DNA from: Yersinia rochesterensis
Lineage (GTDB): Bacteria > Pseudomonadota > Gammaproteobacteria > Enterobacterales > Enterobacteriaceae
Reading direction: 5' to 3'
Length of the DNA: 64,000 nt
Assembly: GCF_003600645.1 (NCBI RefSeq)
Contig: NZ_CP032482.1
Coordinates: 1,054,001 to 1,118,000 of the forward strand
In this document: piece by piece, positions 27,116 to 36,374 of the stretch
How the letters are laid out: each line of letters begins with the position of its first letter
How positions within the stretch are numbered: the stretch's first letter is position 1
Program-made: the position numbers and the translations under genes
The notes under the pieces: generated by a model
The model's database searches: none
What the model was told of the DNA's origin: nothing
The model's input: the letters and a program-made list of their open reading frames with translations, nothing else

Positions 27116-28501
27116 ATGAAATATCAATTTCCCGAGGATTTTTGGTGGGGTAGTGCCACTTCTGCAACCCAATTTGAAGGGGCGTCATTGCAGGATGGCA
27201 AGAGCCAGAATATCTTTGATTATTGGTATGACATTGCACCAGAACGTTTTCATGGCCAAATTGGCCCGGAAAACACCTCCACCTTTTACGATAATTATCG
27301 GCAGGATATCTTGCTGTTAAAAGCATTGGGACATAACACTTTCAGGACATCGATTTCATGGTCGAGACTGATCCCAAATGGTGACGGTGAGGTTAATCCC
27401 AAAGCCGTCGCTTTTTATAACGCCGTGATTGATTCTTTACTGGCGAACGGTATTACGCCGTTTATCAACCTCTACCATTTTGATATGCCACTGTGCATGC
27501 AAGATAAAGGGGGCTGGGAAAGCCGCGCAGTGGTGGATGCTTATGCGCGCTATGCCAAAATCTGTTTTACCTTATTTGGTGACCGAGTAAAACACTGGTT
27601 TACCTTTAACGAACCGGTGGTGCCAGTTGAAGCGGGCTACCTGAACGACTTACATTATCCTTGCGTGGTAGATTTTGGCCGCGCGGTAACTGTGGCCTAC
27701 CATAGTGTCCTGGCTCACGCCAAAGCGGTTGAAAAATATCGAGAACTTAAGCAGGGCGGTGATATTGGTATCATTTTGAACCTCACCCCGACCTATCCTC
27801 GCTCTGACAGCGCACCAGACCAGATTGCCGCCAATCGTGCTGATTTACTGCTTAACCGTAGCTTCCTCGATCCCGTCACTAAAGGTGTTTATCCTGATGA
27901 ACTGATTGCGTTGCTGCGTGAGCACGACTTATTACCGCAGATTGAATCTGATGATTGCCAGCTTATTGCTAAGGGGGTCATCGATTTATTAGGTGTTAAC
28001 TATTACCAGCCAAGACGGGTCAAAGCGAAAGATATTCCAACACCTCAGGGGCCGGCGAAAACGCCGGAAGACTTGTTTAGTTTTTATGAGATGCCGGGGC
28101 GGAAAATTAACCCGCATCGTGGTTGGGAAATTTATGAAAAAGGGCTGTATGACATTCTGACAGACCTGAAACAAAATTATGGCAACATACCTTGCTATAT
28201 CTCTGAGAATGGCATGGGTGTTGAGGGCGAAGAGCAATTTATCACCCCATCCGGTCAGGTTGATGATGAATATCGCATTGAGTTTATTCGCGAGCATCTA
28301 AAATGGTTGCATCAAGCATTGCAAGAGGGCAGTAATTGCAAAGGCTATCATCTGTGGACTTTTATTGATTGCTGGTCTTGGCTTAATGCTTATAAAAATC
28401 GTTATGGATTAGTGCGATTGAATATCGCAGATCAATCGCGAGTCATAAAGAAAAGTGGTTATTGGTTTGCGAATGTTGCAAGACAAAACGGCTTTAATTA
28501 A
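27116..28501 (+). CDS. GH1 6-phospho-beta-glucosidase
   Basis: 461 residues of the glycoside hydrolase 1 barrel. Acid/base Glu166 in WFTFNEPVVP, nucleophile Glu364 in YISENGMG, N-terminus FPEDFWWGSATSATQFEG, and the C-terminal HLWTFIDCWSWLNAYKNRYGL. It would split the phosphorylated disaccharide that ChbBC delivers. It stands where E. coli has no gene, and the operon lacks the GH4 chbF. This suggests that the operon is tuned to beta-glucosides rather than N-acetyl sugars, although chbG is kept. RBS GGAGG at 27106. Confidence 0.92.
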   Translation: MKYQFPEDFWWGSATSATQFEGASLQDGKSQNIFDYWYDIAPERFHGQIGPENTSTFYDNYRQDILLLKALGHNTFRTSISWSRLIPNGDGEVNPKAVAFYNAVIDSLLANGITPFINLYHFDMPLCMQDKGGWESRAVVDAYARYAKICFTLFGDRVKHWFTFNEPVVPVEAGYLNDLHYPCVVDFGRAVTVAYHSVLAHAKAVEKYRELKQGGDIGIILNLTPTYPRSDSAPDQIAANRADLLLNRSFLDPVTKGVYPDELIALLREHDLLPQIESDDCQLIAKGVIDLLGVNYYQPRRVKAKDIPTPQGPAKTPEDLFSFYEMPGRKINPHRGWEIYEKGLYDILTDLKQNYGNIPCYISENGMGVEGEEQFITPSGQVDDEYRIEFIREHLKWLHQALQEGSNCKGYHLWTFIDCWSWLNAYKNRYGLVRLNIADQSRVIKKSGYWFANVARQNGFN

Positions 28502-28529
28502 CAGCTTTAATTTACGGAGTAGCAACAGT

Positions 28530-28877
28530 ATGTTTGATTTAGATAAAATCGTTGATGATGTTCAACCTACTGATAAAATGGAAGATATAGTCATGGGGTT
28601 GATTATCAACGCAGGACAAGCCCGGAGTTTGGCTTATAAAGCGTTGAAGCATGCTAAAACAGGTGATTTTGCTCAAGCAGAAGAGTTAATGGCACAATCG
28701 CGCATGGCGCTGAATGAAGCACATTTGGTGCAGACTCAGCTTATTGAAGCCGATCAAGGTGAGGGGAAAACCCGAGTCACGCTAGTATTGGTGCATGCTC
28801 AGGACCATTTAATGAACGCGATGTTAGCTCGTGAGTTAATTGCAGAGTTGATCGAATTACATCAAAAGGTAAGCTGA
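28530..28877 (+). CDS. chbA: PTS chitobiose/cellobiose-specific enzyme IIA
   Basis: 115 residues of the helical lactose/cellobiose IIA family. The phosphate-accepting His89 ([13 protein letters not shown]) and the trimer helices are intact; the segment [25 protein letters not shown] is almost the E. coli ChbA one. Start 28530 has CGGAGT upstream; an in-frame codon at 28455 is inside the GH1 gene. Receives phosphate from HPr and passes it to ChbB. Confidence 0.95.
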   Translation: MFDLDKIVDDVQPTDKMEDIVMGLIINAGQARSLAYKALKHAKTGDFAQAEELMAQSRMALNEAHLVQTQLIEADQGEGKTRVTLVLVHAQDHLMNAMLARELIAELIELHQKVS

Positions 28878-28929
28878 GCCGCGCAAATATCTGTCCGTTT
28901 TTTCAAATAAGAGAGTGAAGGTAAATAAG

Positions 28930-29760
28930 ATGGAAGTCAGATTAGTACGTGAAAAAGACTTTTTTAACGGAAAAGAGTTCCATCTATTTATTTATAACAA
29001 AACGGAGAGTGCGACAGGTCTACATCAGCATGACTATTATGAATACACTCTGATATTAACCGGCATGTGTTATCAGGAAATTAATGGTAAACGCGTCTTT
29101 TTAGAACGTGGCGATTTTGTTTTTATCCCCATGGGATCCCATCATCAAAGTTTCTATGACTTTGGCGCGACGCGAATTCTAAATGTTGGGATCAGAAAAT
29201 CTTTCTTTGAAGAACACTATTTTCATTTGCTCTCCAGACCTATCGTTGCCTCACAAGCTTATCGGCTAAAAGGTGATTTTCTTTCTTATATTGAATCAGC
29301 GATTTCTGCGCCACACTTTAGGGAAGACGAATTAACCGAGTTGGTTGAGCTGCTGACATTTTATGTCACTAATCGCATTAGCCATTATAAAGAGACGGAG
29401 GTCAATGACGATATTCCGCTGTGGCTAAAAACCAGTATTGACAAAATGCATGACAAATCGATGTTTGGTGAAAAAGCACTGGTGAATATGATTGAGCTTT
29501 CGGGCAAAACTCAAGAGTATCTGACTCGCGCGACTCGGCGTTATTACCAAAAAACACCGATGCAGATTATTAATGAAATCAGAGTTAACTTTGCCAAAAC
29601 CCAGCTTGAAATGACGAACTACTTAGTCTCAGATATTGCCTTTGAAGCCGGTTACAGTGATACCACGTTATTTATTAAAAACTTCAAAAAACTCACTTCT
29701 TTTACGCCAGGGAACTACCGTAAAAAATTCAACTGCGTTAGAGATGGGTTATCCGATTAG
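28930..29760 (+). CDS. chbR: AraC-family regulator ChbR of the chitobiose operon
   Basis: 276 residues. An N-terminal cupin sensor ([14 protein letters not shown]...[17 protein letters not shown]) is followed by an AraC-type C-terminal domain ([33 protein letters not shown]). The order chbA-chbR-chbG is the same as in E. coli, where ChbR represses or activates the operon together with CRP and NagC. ATG 28930 has AAGG at 28918; a GTG at 28915 would add five residues. Confidence 0.92.
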   Translation: MEVRLVREKDFFNGKEFHLFIYNKTESATGLHQHDYYEYTLILTGMCYQEINGKRVFLERGDFVFIPMGSHHQSFYDFGATRILNVGIRKSFFEEHYFHLLSRPIVASQAYRLKGDFLSYIESAISAPHFREDELTELVELLTFYVTNRISHYKETEVNDDIPLWLKTSIDKMHDKSMFGEKALVNMIELSGKTQEYLTRATRRYYQKTPMQIINEIRVNFAKTQLEMTNYLVSDIAFEAGYSDTTLFIKNFKKLTSFTPGNYRKKFNCVRDGLSD

Positions 29761-29808
29761 TTTCCGGCCAGATATCTGTTATTGAAATGGCCTTACAAGG
29801 TGCTCTCA

Positions 29809-30570
29809 ATGGAAAAGCTACTTATTGTTAATGCTGATGATTTTGGTTTATGCAAAGGCCAAAGCTATGGGATTATTGAAGCATTTCGGCATGGTATTGT
29901 CTCATCAACCACCGCAATGATGAATTGTGCAGATATCTATCATGCAGCAGAACTGAGCAAGCAAAATCCTGCATTGCCAGTGGGCATGCATTTTGTGCTG
30001 ACTTATGGTCGGCCCTTAACGGCTATGCCATCCTTGATTGATGACAACGGTGAGTTGGGTAAATGGTTGTGGGCGCGGGCCGAGGCGGGCGAGTTGAATC
30101 TGGATGAAATCGCCCAAGAACTGGCAGCTCAGTTTGATACGTTCGTCACTGTGTTTGGCCGTCCCCCTACTCATATTGACAGTCATCACCATGTCCATAT
30201 GTTGCCGCAGATTTATCCGTTGATTGAATCTTTTGCTCACGAAAAATCACTGCCATTACGAATTGATCGCCAAGAGGCACAACAGCAGAACATTGTGCTC
30301 CACAAACTCCGCAGCACAGAGTGGTTTGATGCCGGTTTTTATGGCGAGAATTTGACGGAACAGTCATTTCTGCAATTGTTAGATTATGCAGACCAAAATA
30401 CAATTAACTCTGTTGAAGTGATGTGCCACCCAGCATTTATCGACAAAATCCTGATGACCAGTGGCTATTGTTATCCACGGTTGACCGAGTTGGATATTCT
30501 TACGTCACCAGCATTAAAACAAACTATTGCCGATCGTGGTTATCGTTTGGGATCGTATCTGGATTGTTAA
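29809..30570 (+). CDS. chbG: ChbG, chitooligosaccharide deacetylase (YdjC family)
   Basis: 253 residues. The metal-binding [10 protein letters not shown] near the N-terminus and the [14 protein letters not shown] motif with two histidines are those of the YdjC/ChbG family. It removes an acetyl group from N-acetylated, phosphorylated disaccharides, which in E. coli is needed for chitobiose use and for inducing ChbR. Start 29809 is backed by AAGGTG. Its retention beside a GH1 enzyme argues that the operon still handles chitobiose. Last gene of the operon. Confidence 0.92.
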   Translation: MEKLLIVNADDFGLCKGQSYGIIEAFRHGIVSSTTAMMNCADIYHAAELSKQNPALPVGMHFVLTYGRPLTAMPSLIDDNGELGKWLWARAEAGELNLDEIAQELAAQFDTFVTVFGRPPTHIDSHHHVHMLPQIYPLIESFAHEKSLPLRIDRQEAQQQNIVLHKLRSTEWFDAGFYGENLTEQSFLQLLDYADQNTINSVEVMCHPAFIDKILMTSGYCYPRLTELDILTSPALKQTIADRGYRLGSYLDC

Positions 30571-30622
30571 ATTCTAGTTTGTGCGGGGTTTTGTGTTGTA
30601 TAAGTCGCCCAAAAATGAAAAT

Positions 30623-30648
30623 CCCAGACTTTTAGTCAGGTTTTTTTG
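30623..30648 (+). terminator. possible weak terminator after chbG
   Basis: A short bulged stem (CC..GACT-TTT-AGTC..GG) followed by seven T. Confidence 0.4.
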
Positions 30649-30660
30649 TTTGTGGAATGG

Positions 30661-30787
30661 GCGGCAGAAAAGTGCTGGTAACATTGCTTCTGCCATTCGC
30701 CTGTTTGGAAAGTCACAGGCGAACCAAGGCCCAAAGCGTGTGTGCACAAAGCAGGTCTGAGCCTACCAAGAAACGGTAGAATGGCTT
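30661..30787 (+). ncRNA. candidate structured RNA in mobile-element scar
   Basis: Three consecutive hairpins lie in 125 bases: GGCAGAA / TTCTGCC (30663-30669 with 30688-30694), TTCGCCTGT / ACAGGCGAA (30696-30704 with 30715-30723) and CTACC / GGTAG (30763-30767 with 30775-30779, inside AGCC...GGCT). This density, immediately upstream of the methyltransferase fragment, suggests a phage-type leader or antisense RNA. No family is assigned; the phage C4/CI-type antisense RNAs are a candidate comparison only. Confidence 0.4.
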
Positions 30788-30901
30788 ATGAAAAACACTA
30801 TTTATTTAAACAGTGATAGCGTTATTAACGCTGATTCTCTTTGTTATATCAAAACCCTGCTTAATAACTGCATTGACCTGATAGCAACTGACCCGCCTTA
30901 A
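30788..30901 (+). pseudogene. truncated DNA methyltransferase, N-terminal fragment
   Basis: ATG 30788 opens 37 codons ending in TAA. The product MKNTIYLNSDSVINADSL... ends ...CIDLIATDPP and stops exactly before the aromatic residue of the DPPY catalytic motif (motif IV) of N6-adenine/N4-cytosine methyltransferases, preceded by the typical (N/D)-x-IDLI-x-TDPP strand. Later motifs are absent in all frames downstream. The gene was cut by a deletion or element boundary. Such stand-alone methylases are common in prophages and integrative elements. Confidence 0.6.
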
Positions 30902-30966
30902 GGACCGTTTGTATGTAATTCGTCAACGGTTTCACACCACCGCCACACCAGCCAAACCCCACAAAC

Positions 30967-30998
30967 AAGAAAACCAGCCCTAATGAATTGGTTTTCTT
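30967..30998 (-). terminator. terminator-like hairpin downstream of tRNA-Pro fragment
   Basis: A 10-bp perfect stem aagaaaacca / tggttttctt with a 12-base loop, 10 bases beyond the CCA end of the tRNA fragment on the minus strand, so it probably terminated the original tRNA transcript. Confidence 0.6.
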
Positions 30999-31007
30999 TG
31001 GGATATT

Positions 31008-31057
31008 TGGTCGGCATGAAAGGATTTGAACCTTCGACCCCCGACACCCCATGACGG
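31008..31057 (-). pseudogene. 3' half of tRNA-Pro(GGG)
   Basis: Minus-strand sequence from the 5' side of the anticodon stem (CCGTC) through the anticodon loop ATGGGGT, variable loop, T-arm (AGGTTCAAATCCT) and acceptor end (ATGCCGACCA). It closely matches the 3' half of enterobacterial tRNA-Pro(GGG). There is no D-arm or 5' acceptor strand; upstream bases belong to the ssrA terminator. A 3'-half tRNA copy of about 50 bases is typical of an attachment-site duplicate left by an element that integrates in this tRNA. Confidence 0.75.
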
Positions 31058-31069
31058 CGTTCTATAGGC

Positions 31070-31103
31070 GAAAAAAAACCTCTGGGTTAGCAGAGGCTTT
31101 TTA
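31070..31103. terminator. bidirectional terminator between ssrA and scar
   Basis: CCTCTG / CAGAGG 6-bp stem with 6-base loop; an A-run on the left gives an eight-T tail on the minus strand, so it serves ssrA. Confidence 0.75.
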
Positions 31104-31229
31104 ATCTTCATAGGAGCCGCGTATTTTTTGCGTATCCTTTTTGGTCCAAACTAGGTCAGTGCTTCGTCCGGTCATTTATCATAAGTTACTGGTTTATATG
31201 ATACTGTCCGGTCACTGTCCTATCAAAAG

Positions 31230-31610
31230 TGGTGGAGCTGGGGGGATTTGAACCCCCGTCCGAAATTACTACGCCGTCGGCACTACATGCTTAGTCCAGT
31301 CATTACATTCGCCGGTTAGCTGCGGACGGACACGCCACTAACAAACTATCCTGATTGGGTTTAACGCTTTCACCCCAGGCAAGGTGTCCACGCGATCTCT
31401 TTTAGGTTTGACCTCTCTTGATCCCCGTCCTAAGAGCGGAGGCTAGGGAGAGAGGGAATCTTCAGTTTCTTAGGCTGATTAAGCTGCTAAAGCAGCAGAT
31501 TCGTATTGCGAGTCGTTTGCAATTATTTTTTTTGCGGTTTTTTACGAGGCCTCCGCACCTCGGCATGCACCTTGGGTTTCGCGAATCCCGTCGAATCCAG
31601 AATCAGCCCC
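31230..31610 (-). ncRNA. ssrA: transfer-messenger RNA (tmRNA)
   Basis: The 5' end GGGGCTGATTCTGGATTCGA (complement of 31610 downwards) and 3' end ..CCCCCCAGCTCCACCA (ending at 31230) form the tRNA-Ala-like part. The resume codon and tag reading frame occupy 31520 down to the TAA at 31479. The encoded tag is ANDSQYESAALAA (AANDSQYESAALAA with the charged Ala), three residues longer than the E. coli tag and with the conserved -ALAA end. tmRNA rescues stalled ribosomes with SmpB, encoded just upstream on the same strand. About 381 bases mature length. Confidence 0.97.
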
Positions 31611-31658
31611 AAAGAACTTCGCTAGTATAACAGAACTATGTCCTGCTAAGCCAGTCAC

Positions 31659-32141
31659 TTAACGATTTGCGTGCTTCATGATGCGCGCTTTGTCTAACTT
31701 CCACTCACGATCTTTGATATCATCGCGTTTATCGTGATCTTTCTTACCTTTAGCGACACCGATTTTAACTTTAACCCAAGCGTTTTTCCAATATACGGAA
31801 AGGGCAACAACGGTAAAACCGTCGCGATTAACTTTACCTATCAGTGAGTCCAGCTCGCGTTTGTTTAGTAGCAGTTTACGGGTACGCATTGGTTCGCAGA
31901 CAACATGCGTCGATGCCACGTTTAACGGCGTAATGGTGGCACCAAACAAAAATGCCTCACCGTTTCTAAAGGTTACGTAGCTATCACTAATGTTGGCTTT
32001 GCCAGCACGCAGAGATTTTACTTCCCAACCTTGCAGTGAAAGACCTGCCTCGAACTCTTCTTCAATGAAGTATTCATGGCGGGCGCGTTTATTTTGCGCA
32101 ATGGTTGCGGAACCGGGTTTGTATGCTTTTTTCTTTGTCAT
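31659..32141 (-). CDS. smpB: SsrA-binding protein SmpB
   Basis: 160 residues, nearly identical to E. coli SmpB ([42 protein letters not shown], terminal [10 protein letters not shown]). Start 32141 gives this standard N-terminus; four in-frame codons upstream are not conserved. SmpB binds the tRNA-like domain of tmRNA and occupies the decoding centre. It is directly upstream of ssrA on the same strand. Confidence 0.97.
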   Translation of the reverse strand: MTKKKAYKPGSATIAQNKRARHEYFIEEEFEAGLSLQGWEVKSLRAGKANISDSYVTFRNGEAFLFGATITPLNVASTHVVCEPMRTRKLLLNKRELDSLIGKVNRDGFTVVALSVYWKNAWVKVKIGVAKGKKDHDKRDDIKDREWKLDKARIMKHANR

Positions 32142-32301
32142 AGTATTGATCATTATACTGTATGCGGAGGCGAATGAAATCCTTTCCCGCAGGATGCCTA
32201 TGCATTTTGTCTCATTTGTTGTGAAGAATGCCTAGCAGATTTTTTGTCTGGCGGTGGATAAATGGTATTATCAGCGCGTTTTATGTCTCACAGGAAATGT
32301 T

Positions 32302-32736
32302 ATGCCACAAATTAGCCGCTCTGCGTTGGTTCCATTTAGCGTAGAACAGATGTATCAACTGGTTAATGATGTTCACTCTTATCCAGAATTTTTACCGGGT
32401 TGTACTGGAAGCCGGGTCCTTGATGCTACTGAAAATGAAATGACGGCTGCTGTCGATGTTGCTAAGGCCGGAATAAGTAAAACTTTCACGACACGTAATA
32501 CATTAACTGATAACCAGAGTATTGATATGCAACTGGTGGATGGACCGTTTCGTAAGTTAATGGGGGGATGGTATTTTACACCACTGAGTGCAGATGCCTG
32601 TAAAGTTGAATTACACCTTGATTTTGAGTTCACCAACAAGTTGATTGAGCTGGCTTTTGGTAAAATATTCAAGGAGTTAGCTGGTAATATGGTGCAAGCA
32701 TTCACCCAGAGGGCTAAAGAGGTTTACAGTGTCTGA
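32302..32736 (+). CDS. ratA: RatA, START-like ribosome association toxin/coenzyme Q-binding protein
   Basis: 144 residues of the Coq10/START fold: [20 protein letters not shown], then [16 protein letters not shown]. coli RatA (YfjG) was reported to block subunit joining, while eukaryotic relatives bind ubiquinone. Start 32302 has AGGAAA; the longer frame to 32254 has none. Divergent from smpB. Confidence 0.92.
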   Translation: MPQISRSALVPFSVEQMYQLVNDVHSYPEFLPGCTGSRVLDATENEMTAAVDVAKAGISKTFTTRNTLTDNQSIDMQLVDGPFRKLMGGWYFTPLSADACKVELHLDFEFTNKLIELAFGKIFKELAGNMVQAFTQRAKEVYSV

Positions 32737-33013
32737 TCTTCGCGTTGAGGTGGTTTATGCCTTACCCGAACGCCAATATTTGCGGGTTGTTCCCCTTAAA
32801 GGAGGAAGCACCGTAGAGGAAGCTATCAGAGCTTCAGGTCTGCTTGAATTACGACCAGATATTGATCTAACAAAAAATAAAGTGGGTGTTTATAGTCGCC
32901 CGATTAAGCTTGGCGATAAGCTTAATGATGGTGATAGGGTTGAGATATATCGCCCATTAATTGCAGATCCTAAAGAATTGCGCCGGCAGCGTGCTGAACA
33001 AGCAAAAAAATAA
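32729..33013 (+). CDS. ratB: RatB/RnfH-family ubiquitin-like protein
   Basis: 94 residues with a beta-grasp RnfH domain ([41 protein letters not shown]). Starts at GTG 32729 inside ratA, overlapping by eight bases. The name comes from the operon with ratA; it has no proven antitoxin activity that I know of. The stop codon lies within the terminator stem. Confidence 0.9.
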   Translation: MSDLRVEVVYALPERQYLRVVPLKGGSTVEEAIRASGLLELRPDIDLTKNKVGVYSRPIKLGDKLNDGDRVEIYRPLIADPKELRRQRAEQAKK

Positions 33014-33036
33014 GGCACAATCTGCGCCTTATTTTT
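33008..33036 (+). terminator. terminator of ratAB
   Basis: 9-bp stem aaataaggc / gccttattt with T-run; overlaps the ratB stop codon. Confidence 0.85.
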
Positions 33037-33166
33037 TGTTGCAGCCCCAGACTGCCATTGAAGAAGAATATGAACTATTGTGTGGCTGCGTAAGTATTAA
33101 TAGGCAGTGTACCCAAACTCTAATCAGTAATCCTTTCCTCAACCTGTTCTGCAATCGTCGGTTAAA

Positions 33167-33508
33167 TCAATTTCCTACTAACGTTGGTTCATTTTTGATA
33201 TCAGTTAGTACACCACTGCTATCAAAGGTCAACGTTAATGTTTGTTGTGTAACTTTTTCGTGGCCAGGTTGTTGACGGAATACATAGAACCACGTTTTAG
33301 TTCCAAACGGATCCTGCAACATTGGGGTGCCTAAGGTATATGCCACTTGTTGCTGGGTCATACCCTTATGAATTTTGGACGCATCATTAGGTGATAAATA
33401 GTTACCCTGATTAATATCAGGCCGGTAGACCACCTTCTCCAGCGTTGAACAACCCGCAGTAAGCATTGCAAGCATCACAGCGGCGGCAGTCAGCATTTTA
33501 CAGCGCAT
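33167..33508 (-). CDS. bamE: BamE, outer membrane assembly lipoprotein
   Basis: 113 residues, lipobox LTAGC after a signal peptide that starts [13 protein letters not shown]. The mature part ([56 protein letters not shown]) is almost that of E. coli BamE. It belongs to the BamABCDE complex that inserts beta-barrels into the outer membrane. Start 33508 is conserved; three codons upstream are not. Confidence 0.96.
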   Translation of the reverse strand: MRCKMLTAAAVMLAMLTAGCSTLEKVVYRPDINQGNYLSPNDASKIHKGMTQQQVAYTLGTPMLQDPFGTKTWFYVFRQQPGHEKVTQQTLTLTFDSSGVLTDIKNEPTLVGN

Positions 33509-33621
33509 AGTAATCACATTCCTTTAGGGCGTAGGATGACGATGATAATAGACCTTGCAGCAGTTGGGAACCTTTACAGGGCACCTGTATGACCTCTAGA
33601 AAGGAAAAAAGTTAATCTTTT

Positions 33622-35283
33622 CTACGCTGCGAGTAATTCTTTTGCATTTGCCAAGGTGTTTTTCGTCACTTCACTACCGCCCAGAAGGCGCGCCAACTCT
33701 TGCAAGCGGGCTTTTTTATCTAGCCGATGCATATGGGTTTCGGTTTCAGTGCCATCAGTTTGTTTACTCACAAAGAAATGTTGATGGCCACAACCTGCAA
33801 CTTGGGGTAGATGAGTCACACACATCACCTGAGTTGATTCGCCTAACTGGCGCAATAGGCGGCCCACTATGGCGGCGGTTGGCCCACTAATACCTACATC
33901 GACTTCATCAAAGATTAGTGCGGGGGTATCCATTTTACGCGCAGTAATGACCTGAATAGCCAATGCGATGCGCGAAAGTTCACCACCTGAAGCAACCTTA
34001 GCCAGTGGTTGCAGCGGTTGACCTGGGTTAGTGGTGACACCGAATTCAATTCGAGTAGCACCTTCCGCACTCAGGTGCTCCGGTTCAAACTGGGTTTCAA
34101 TAGCGAATTTGCCGTGCGGCATAGATAGTTCGCGCATGCTTTCAGTGATCAGCCCGGCCAATTCGTCAGCATAATACTGGCGCTCTTCATGTAAGCGTTT
34201 GGCGATAGCCAATGCATGCTGATAGTGAGTATTGACTACATGGCTGAGTTGTTCGTGATCATTTTCTTGTTGTGATAGTTGTTCTTGCTCATCGAGCAAT
34301 TGCTGATGAAATTGCGGTAGCTCTTCTGGTGCAACATGGTGTTTGCGGGCCAGATTTAATTGGCGAGATAACCGCTGCTCTAGTTCATACAGACGATTCG
34401 GATCCATATCAAATTGTTCGGCATAGTGGCGTAATTCATCACTGGCTTCACTGATTTGGATAGAGGCCTCCTCCAGCATATTCAACAGATTATTAAATTG
34501 CTCATCCATTCCTGCTAGTTCTGTTAACTGATTCTTGGCTGAGTAAAGTTGGCTGAGGATATTATTCTGTTCGTCATCTGACAGTAACTGCAATGTTTGT
34601 TGACTGAGTGACAACAGCTGTCCACTGTTTGCCAGGCGTTTATATTCGATATCAATTTGTTCATATTCCCCAGCTTGTGGGGCAAATGAGTTCAGCTCTT
34701 TTAACTGATAGTGTAATAGCTCGTGACGAGCATTACGTTCCAGCGATTGTTGTTGATGCAGTGCCAACGCGCGGCAGCTTTGATGCCAAAGTTGATAAGC
34801 TGCTTTCATTTCTGCCAACAGGGTAGACTGGCCTGCGTAGGCATCCAATAATTGCTTTTGATGGTCAGATTTTAGCAACAATTGATGAGCATGCTGGCCG
34901 TGAATTTGGATCAAATGTTGGCCCAGTTCCCTCAATTGGGACAAAGGTACTGCTGTTCCGTTAATGAATCCCCTTGAGCGGCCATCAGTGCCAATAGCTC
35001 GGCGTAGCAAGCATTCATTACTGTCATCAAGGTGGTTGTTTTCCAACCACTGACGGGCTGATGGAGTATCTGCTAGTGAGAAACGAGCACAAATATCTGC
35101 ACGAGTTGCCCCTAAACGTACCATGCTGCCGTCTGAACGGCTGCCAAGGCACAGCCCTAATGCATCTATGGCTATGGATTTACCAGCCCCAGTTTCACCA
35201 GTAATTGCTGTCATTCCGGGCTGAAAATCAATCTCTAACTCACGTACAATTGCAAAATTACTGATGGTTAATTGGGCCAGCAT
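33622..35283 (-). CDS. recN: DNA repair ATPase RecN
   Basis: 553 residues of the SMC-like family. Walker [15 protein letters not shown] follows [13 protein letters not shown]; a long central coiled coil (about 180-340) separates it from signature [16 protein letters not shown] and Walker [13 protein letters not shown]. Start 35283 has AGGAG; an upstream frame to 35391 overlaps nadK. RecN acts in double-strand-break repair. Two LexA boxes lie directly upstream. Confidence 0.97.
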   Translation of the reverse strand: MLAQLTISNFAIVRELEIDFQPGMTAITGETGAGKSIAIDALGLCLGSRSDGSMVRLGATRADICARFSLADTPSARQWLENNHLDDSNECLLRRAIGTDGRSRGFINGTAVPLSQLRELGQHLIQIHGQHAHQLLLKSDHQKQLLDAYAGQSTLLAEMKAAYQLWHQSCRALALHQQQSLERNARHELLHYQLKELNSFAPQAGEYEQIDIEYKRLANSGQLLSLSQQTLQLLSDDEQNNILSQLYSAKNQLTELAGMDEQFNNLLNMLEEASIQISEASDELRHYAEQFDMDPNRLYELEQRLSRQLNLARKHHVAPEELPQFHQQLLDEQEQLSQQENDHEQLSHVVNTHYQHALAIAKRLHEERQYYADELAGLITESMRELSMPHGKFAIETQFEPEHLSAEGATRIEFGVTTNPGQPLQPLAKVASGGELSRIALAIQVITARKMDTPALIFDEVDVGISGPTAAIVGRLLRQLGESTQVMCVTHLPQVAGCGHQHFFVSKQTDGTETETHMHRLDKKARLQELARLLGGSEVTKNTLANAKELLAA

Positions 35284-35311
35284 GGTAAATCTCCTGTACA
35301 TAAACACATGG

Positions 35312-35349
35312 CTGTATTTGAATACAGTATAGACTGGTTTTATATACAG
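35312..35349 (-). promoter_or_regulatory. two LexA (SOS) boxes of recN
   Basis: CTGTATTTGAATACAG (35312-35327) and CTGGTTTTATATACAG (35334-35349) fit CTGT-N8-ACAG; the first is perfect in both halves, the second has one change. Multiple boxes are also known at E. coli recN and predict tight SOS control. Confidence 0.92.
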
Positions 35350-35369
35350 TAAAGACCCTGCGGCACTTT

Positions 35370-36251
35370 TCAGAATAATTTTTTCGACCAACCTAACTTT
35401 GTACTTAATGTATTGAAATAGCTGTAGTCCTTAGGGTGAATAAGATTGAGGTGGAAATCACTGCGCCGGATTAAGACTTCTTCAGCCTCCTGAATTGGCA
35501 GTGCTATCTGACTGTCACAACTAATTTCCAGGTCACTGGTGATTTGGGAAAACTTAAGGCGAATGGTGCTGCTACTATTAATGACGAGTGGTCGAGCTGT
35601 TAGGGTGTGTGGGAACATGGGAACCAAGACGATGGCATCCAGTGTTGGTGTCAATATTGGGCCACCCGCAGAAAGTGAATAAGCGGTTGAACCAGTAGGA
35701 GTGGCGATGATCAGGCCATCAGAGCGTTGGGAAAATGCGAAGCGATCATCAATATACACTTCGAATTCGATCATATGGGCTACTTTGCCGGGGTGCAAAA
35801 CCACCTCATTGATTGCGGTACTGATACGGCTTTGCTGATCTGTTCGTGTGACTTGTGCTTCCAGCAAGAAACGTTGTTCATTGATGTATTCACCTTCCAG
35901 TACATCGGAAAGTTGTTGCAGCGCATTATCAGGGTCTAAATCAGTCAAAAAGCCCAGATTGCCTCGGTTGACGCCGATCACTTTGATATCATAACGGGCA
36001 AGTACCCGAGCGGCGCCCAGCATATTGCCATCACCGCCGACCACGACAGCTAAATCAGCTGTTTGGCCAATATCAGCCAAACTACCCGTAACGGCGTCGG
36101 TTAAATTGAGATCGTTAGCAATCTGTTGTTCAACCATAACGTCATACCCTTTGGTGTTTAACCATCGGTAGAGCATTTCATGGGTGGCAAGTGCGGCCGG
36201 GTGGCGTGGGTGACCGACAATACCAATACATTTGAATCTTTTATTATTCAT
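35370..36251 (-). CDS. nadK: NAD kinase
   Basis: 293 residues. The GGDG motif in [17 protein letters not shown], the [13 protein letters not shown] segment and [21 protein letters not shown] identify the polyphosphate/ATP NAD kinase that makes NADP. Start 36251 (MNNKRFKC) aligns with E. coli and has AGGAAAA upstream. The neighbouring order recN-nadK-grpE is ancestral in Enterobacterales. Confidence 0.96.
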   Translation of the reverse strand: MNNKRFKCIGIVGHPRHPAALATHEMLYRWLNTKGYDVMVEQQIANDLNLTDAVTGSLADIGQTADLAVVVGGDGNMLGAARVLARYDIKVIGVNRGNLGFLTDLDPDNALQQLSDVLEGEYINEQRFLLEAQVTRTDQQSRISTAINEVVLHPGKVAHMIEFEVYIDDRFAFSQRSDGLIIATPTGSTAYSLSAGGPILTPTLDAIVLVPMFPHTLTARPLVINSSSTIRLKFSQITSDLEISCDSQIALPIQEAEEVLIRRSDFHLNLIHPKDYSYFNTLSTKLGWSKKLF

Positions 36252-36302
36252 TGCCGTGATTTTCCTCACTGGGGTGTCTTTTACCCCAGATTATGACCGG
36301 TT

Positions 36303-36333
36303 CCCTTGAATCCCCGGTTTTGATCCCCATAAT
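36303..36333 (+). promoter_or_regulatory. sigma-32 heat-shock promoter of grpE
   Basis: CCCTTGAAT (-35) and CCCCATAAT (-10) with a 13-base spacer match the sigma-32 consensus CTTGAA/CCCCATnT and the known E. coli grpE promoter layout. Confidence 0.88.
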
Positions 36334-36374
36334 AAGCCAAGTAGCGAGATTAATGCTAAAACGCGGAGATATCC

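Noticed and set aside
30861..31052. 63-codon frame on the minus strand
   Set aside because: It reads through the tRNA-Pro fragment and the terminator; the N-terminus (MGCRGSKVQILS) is a translated tRNA, so it is not a gene.
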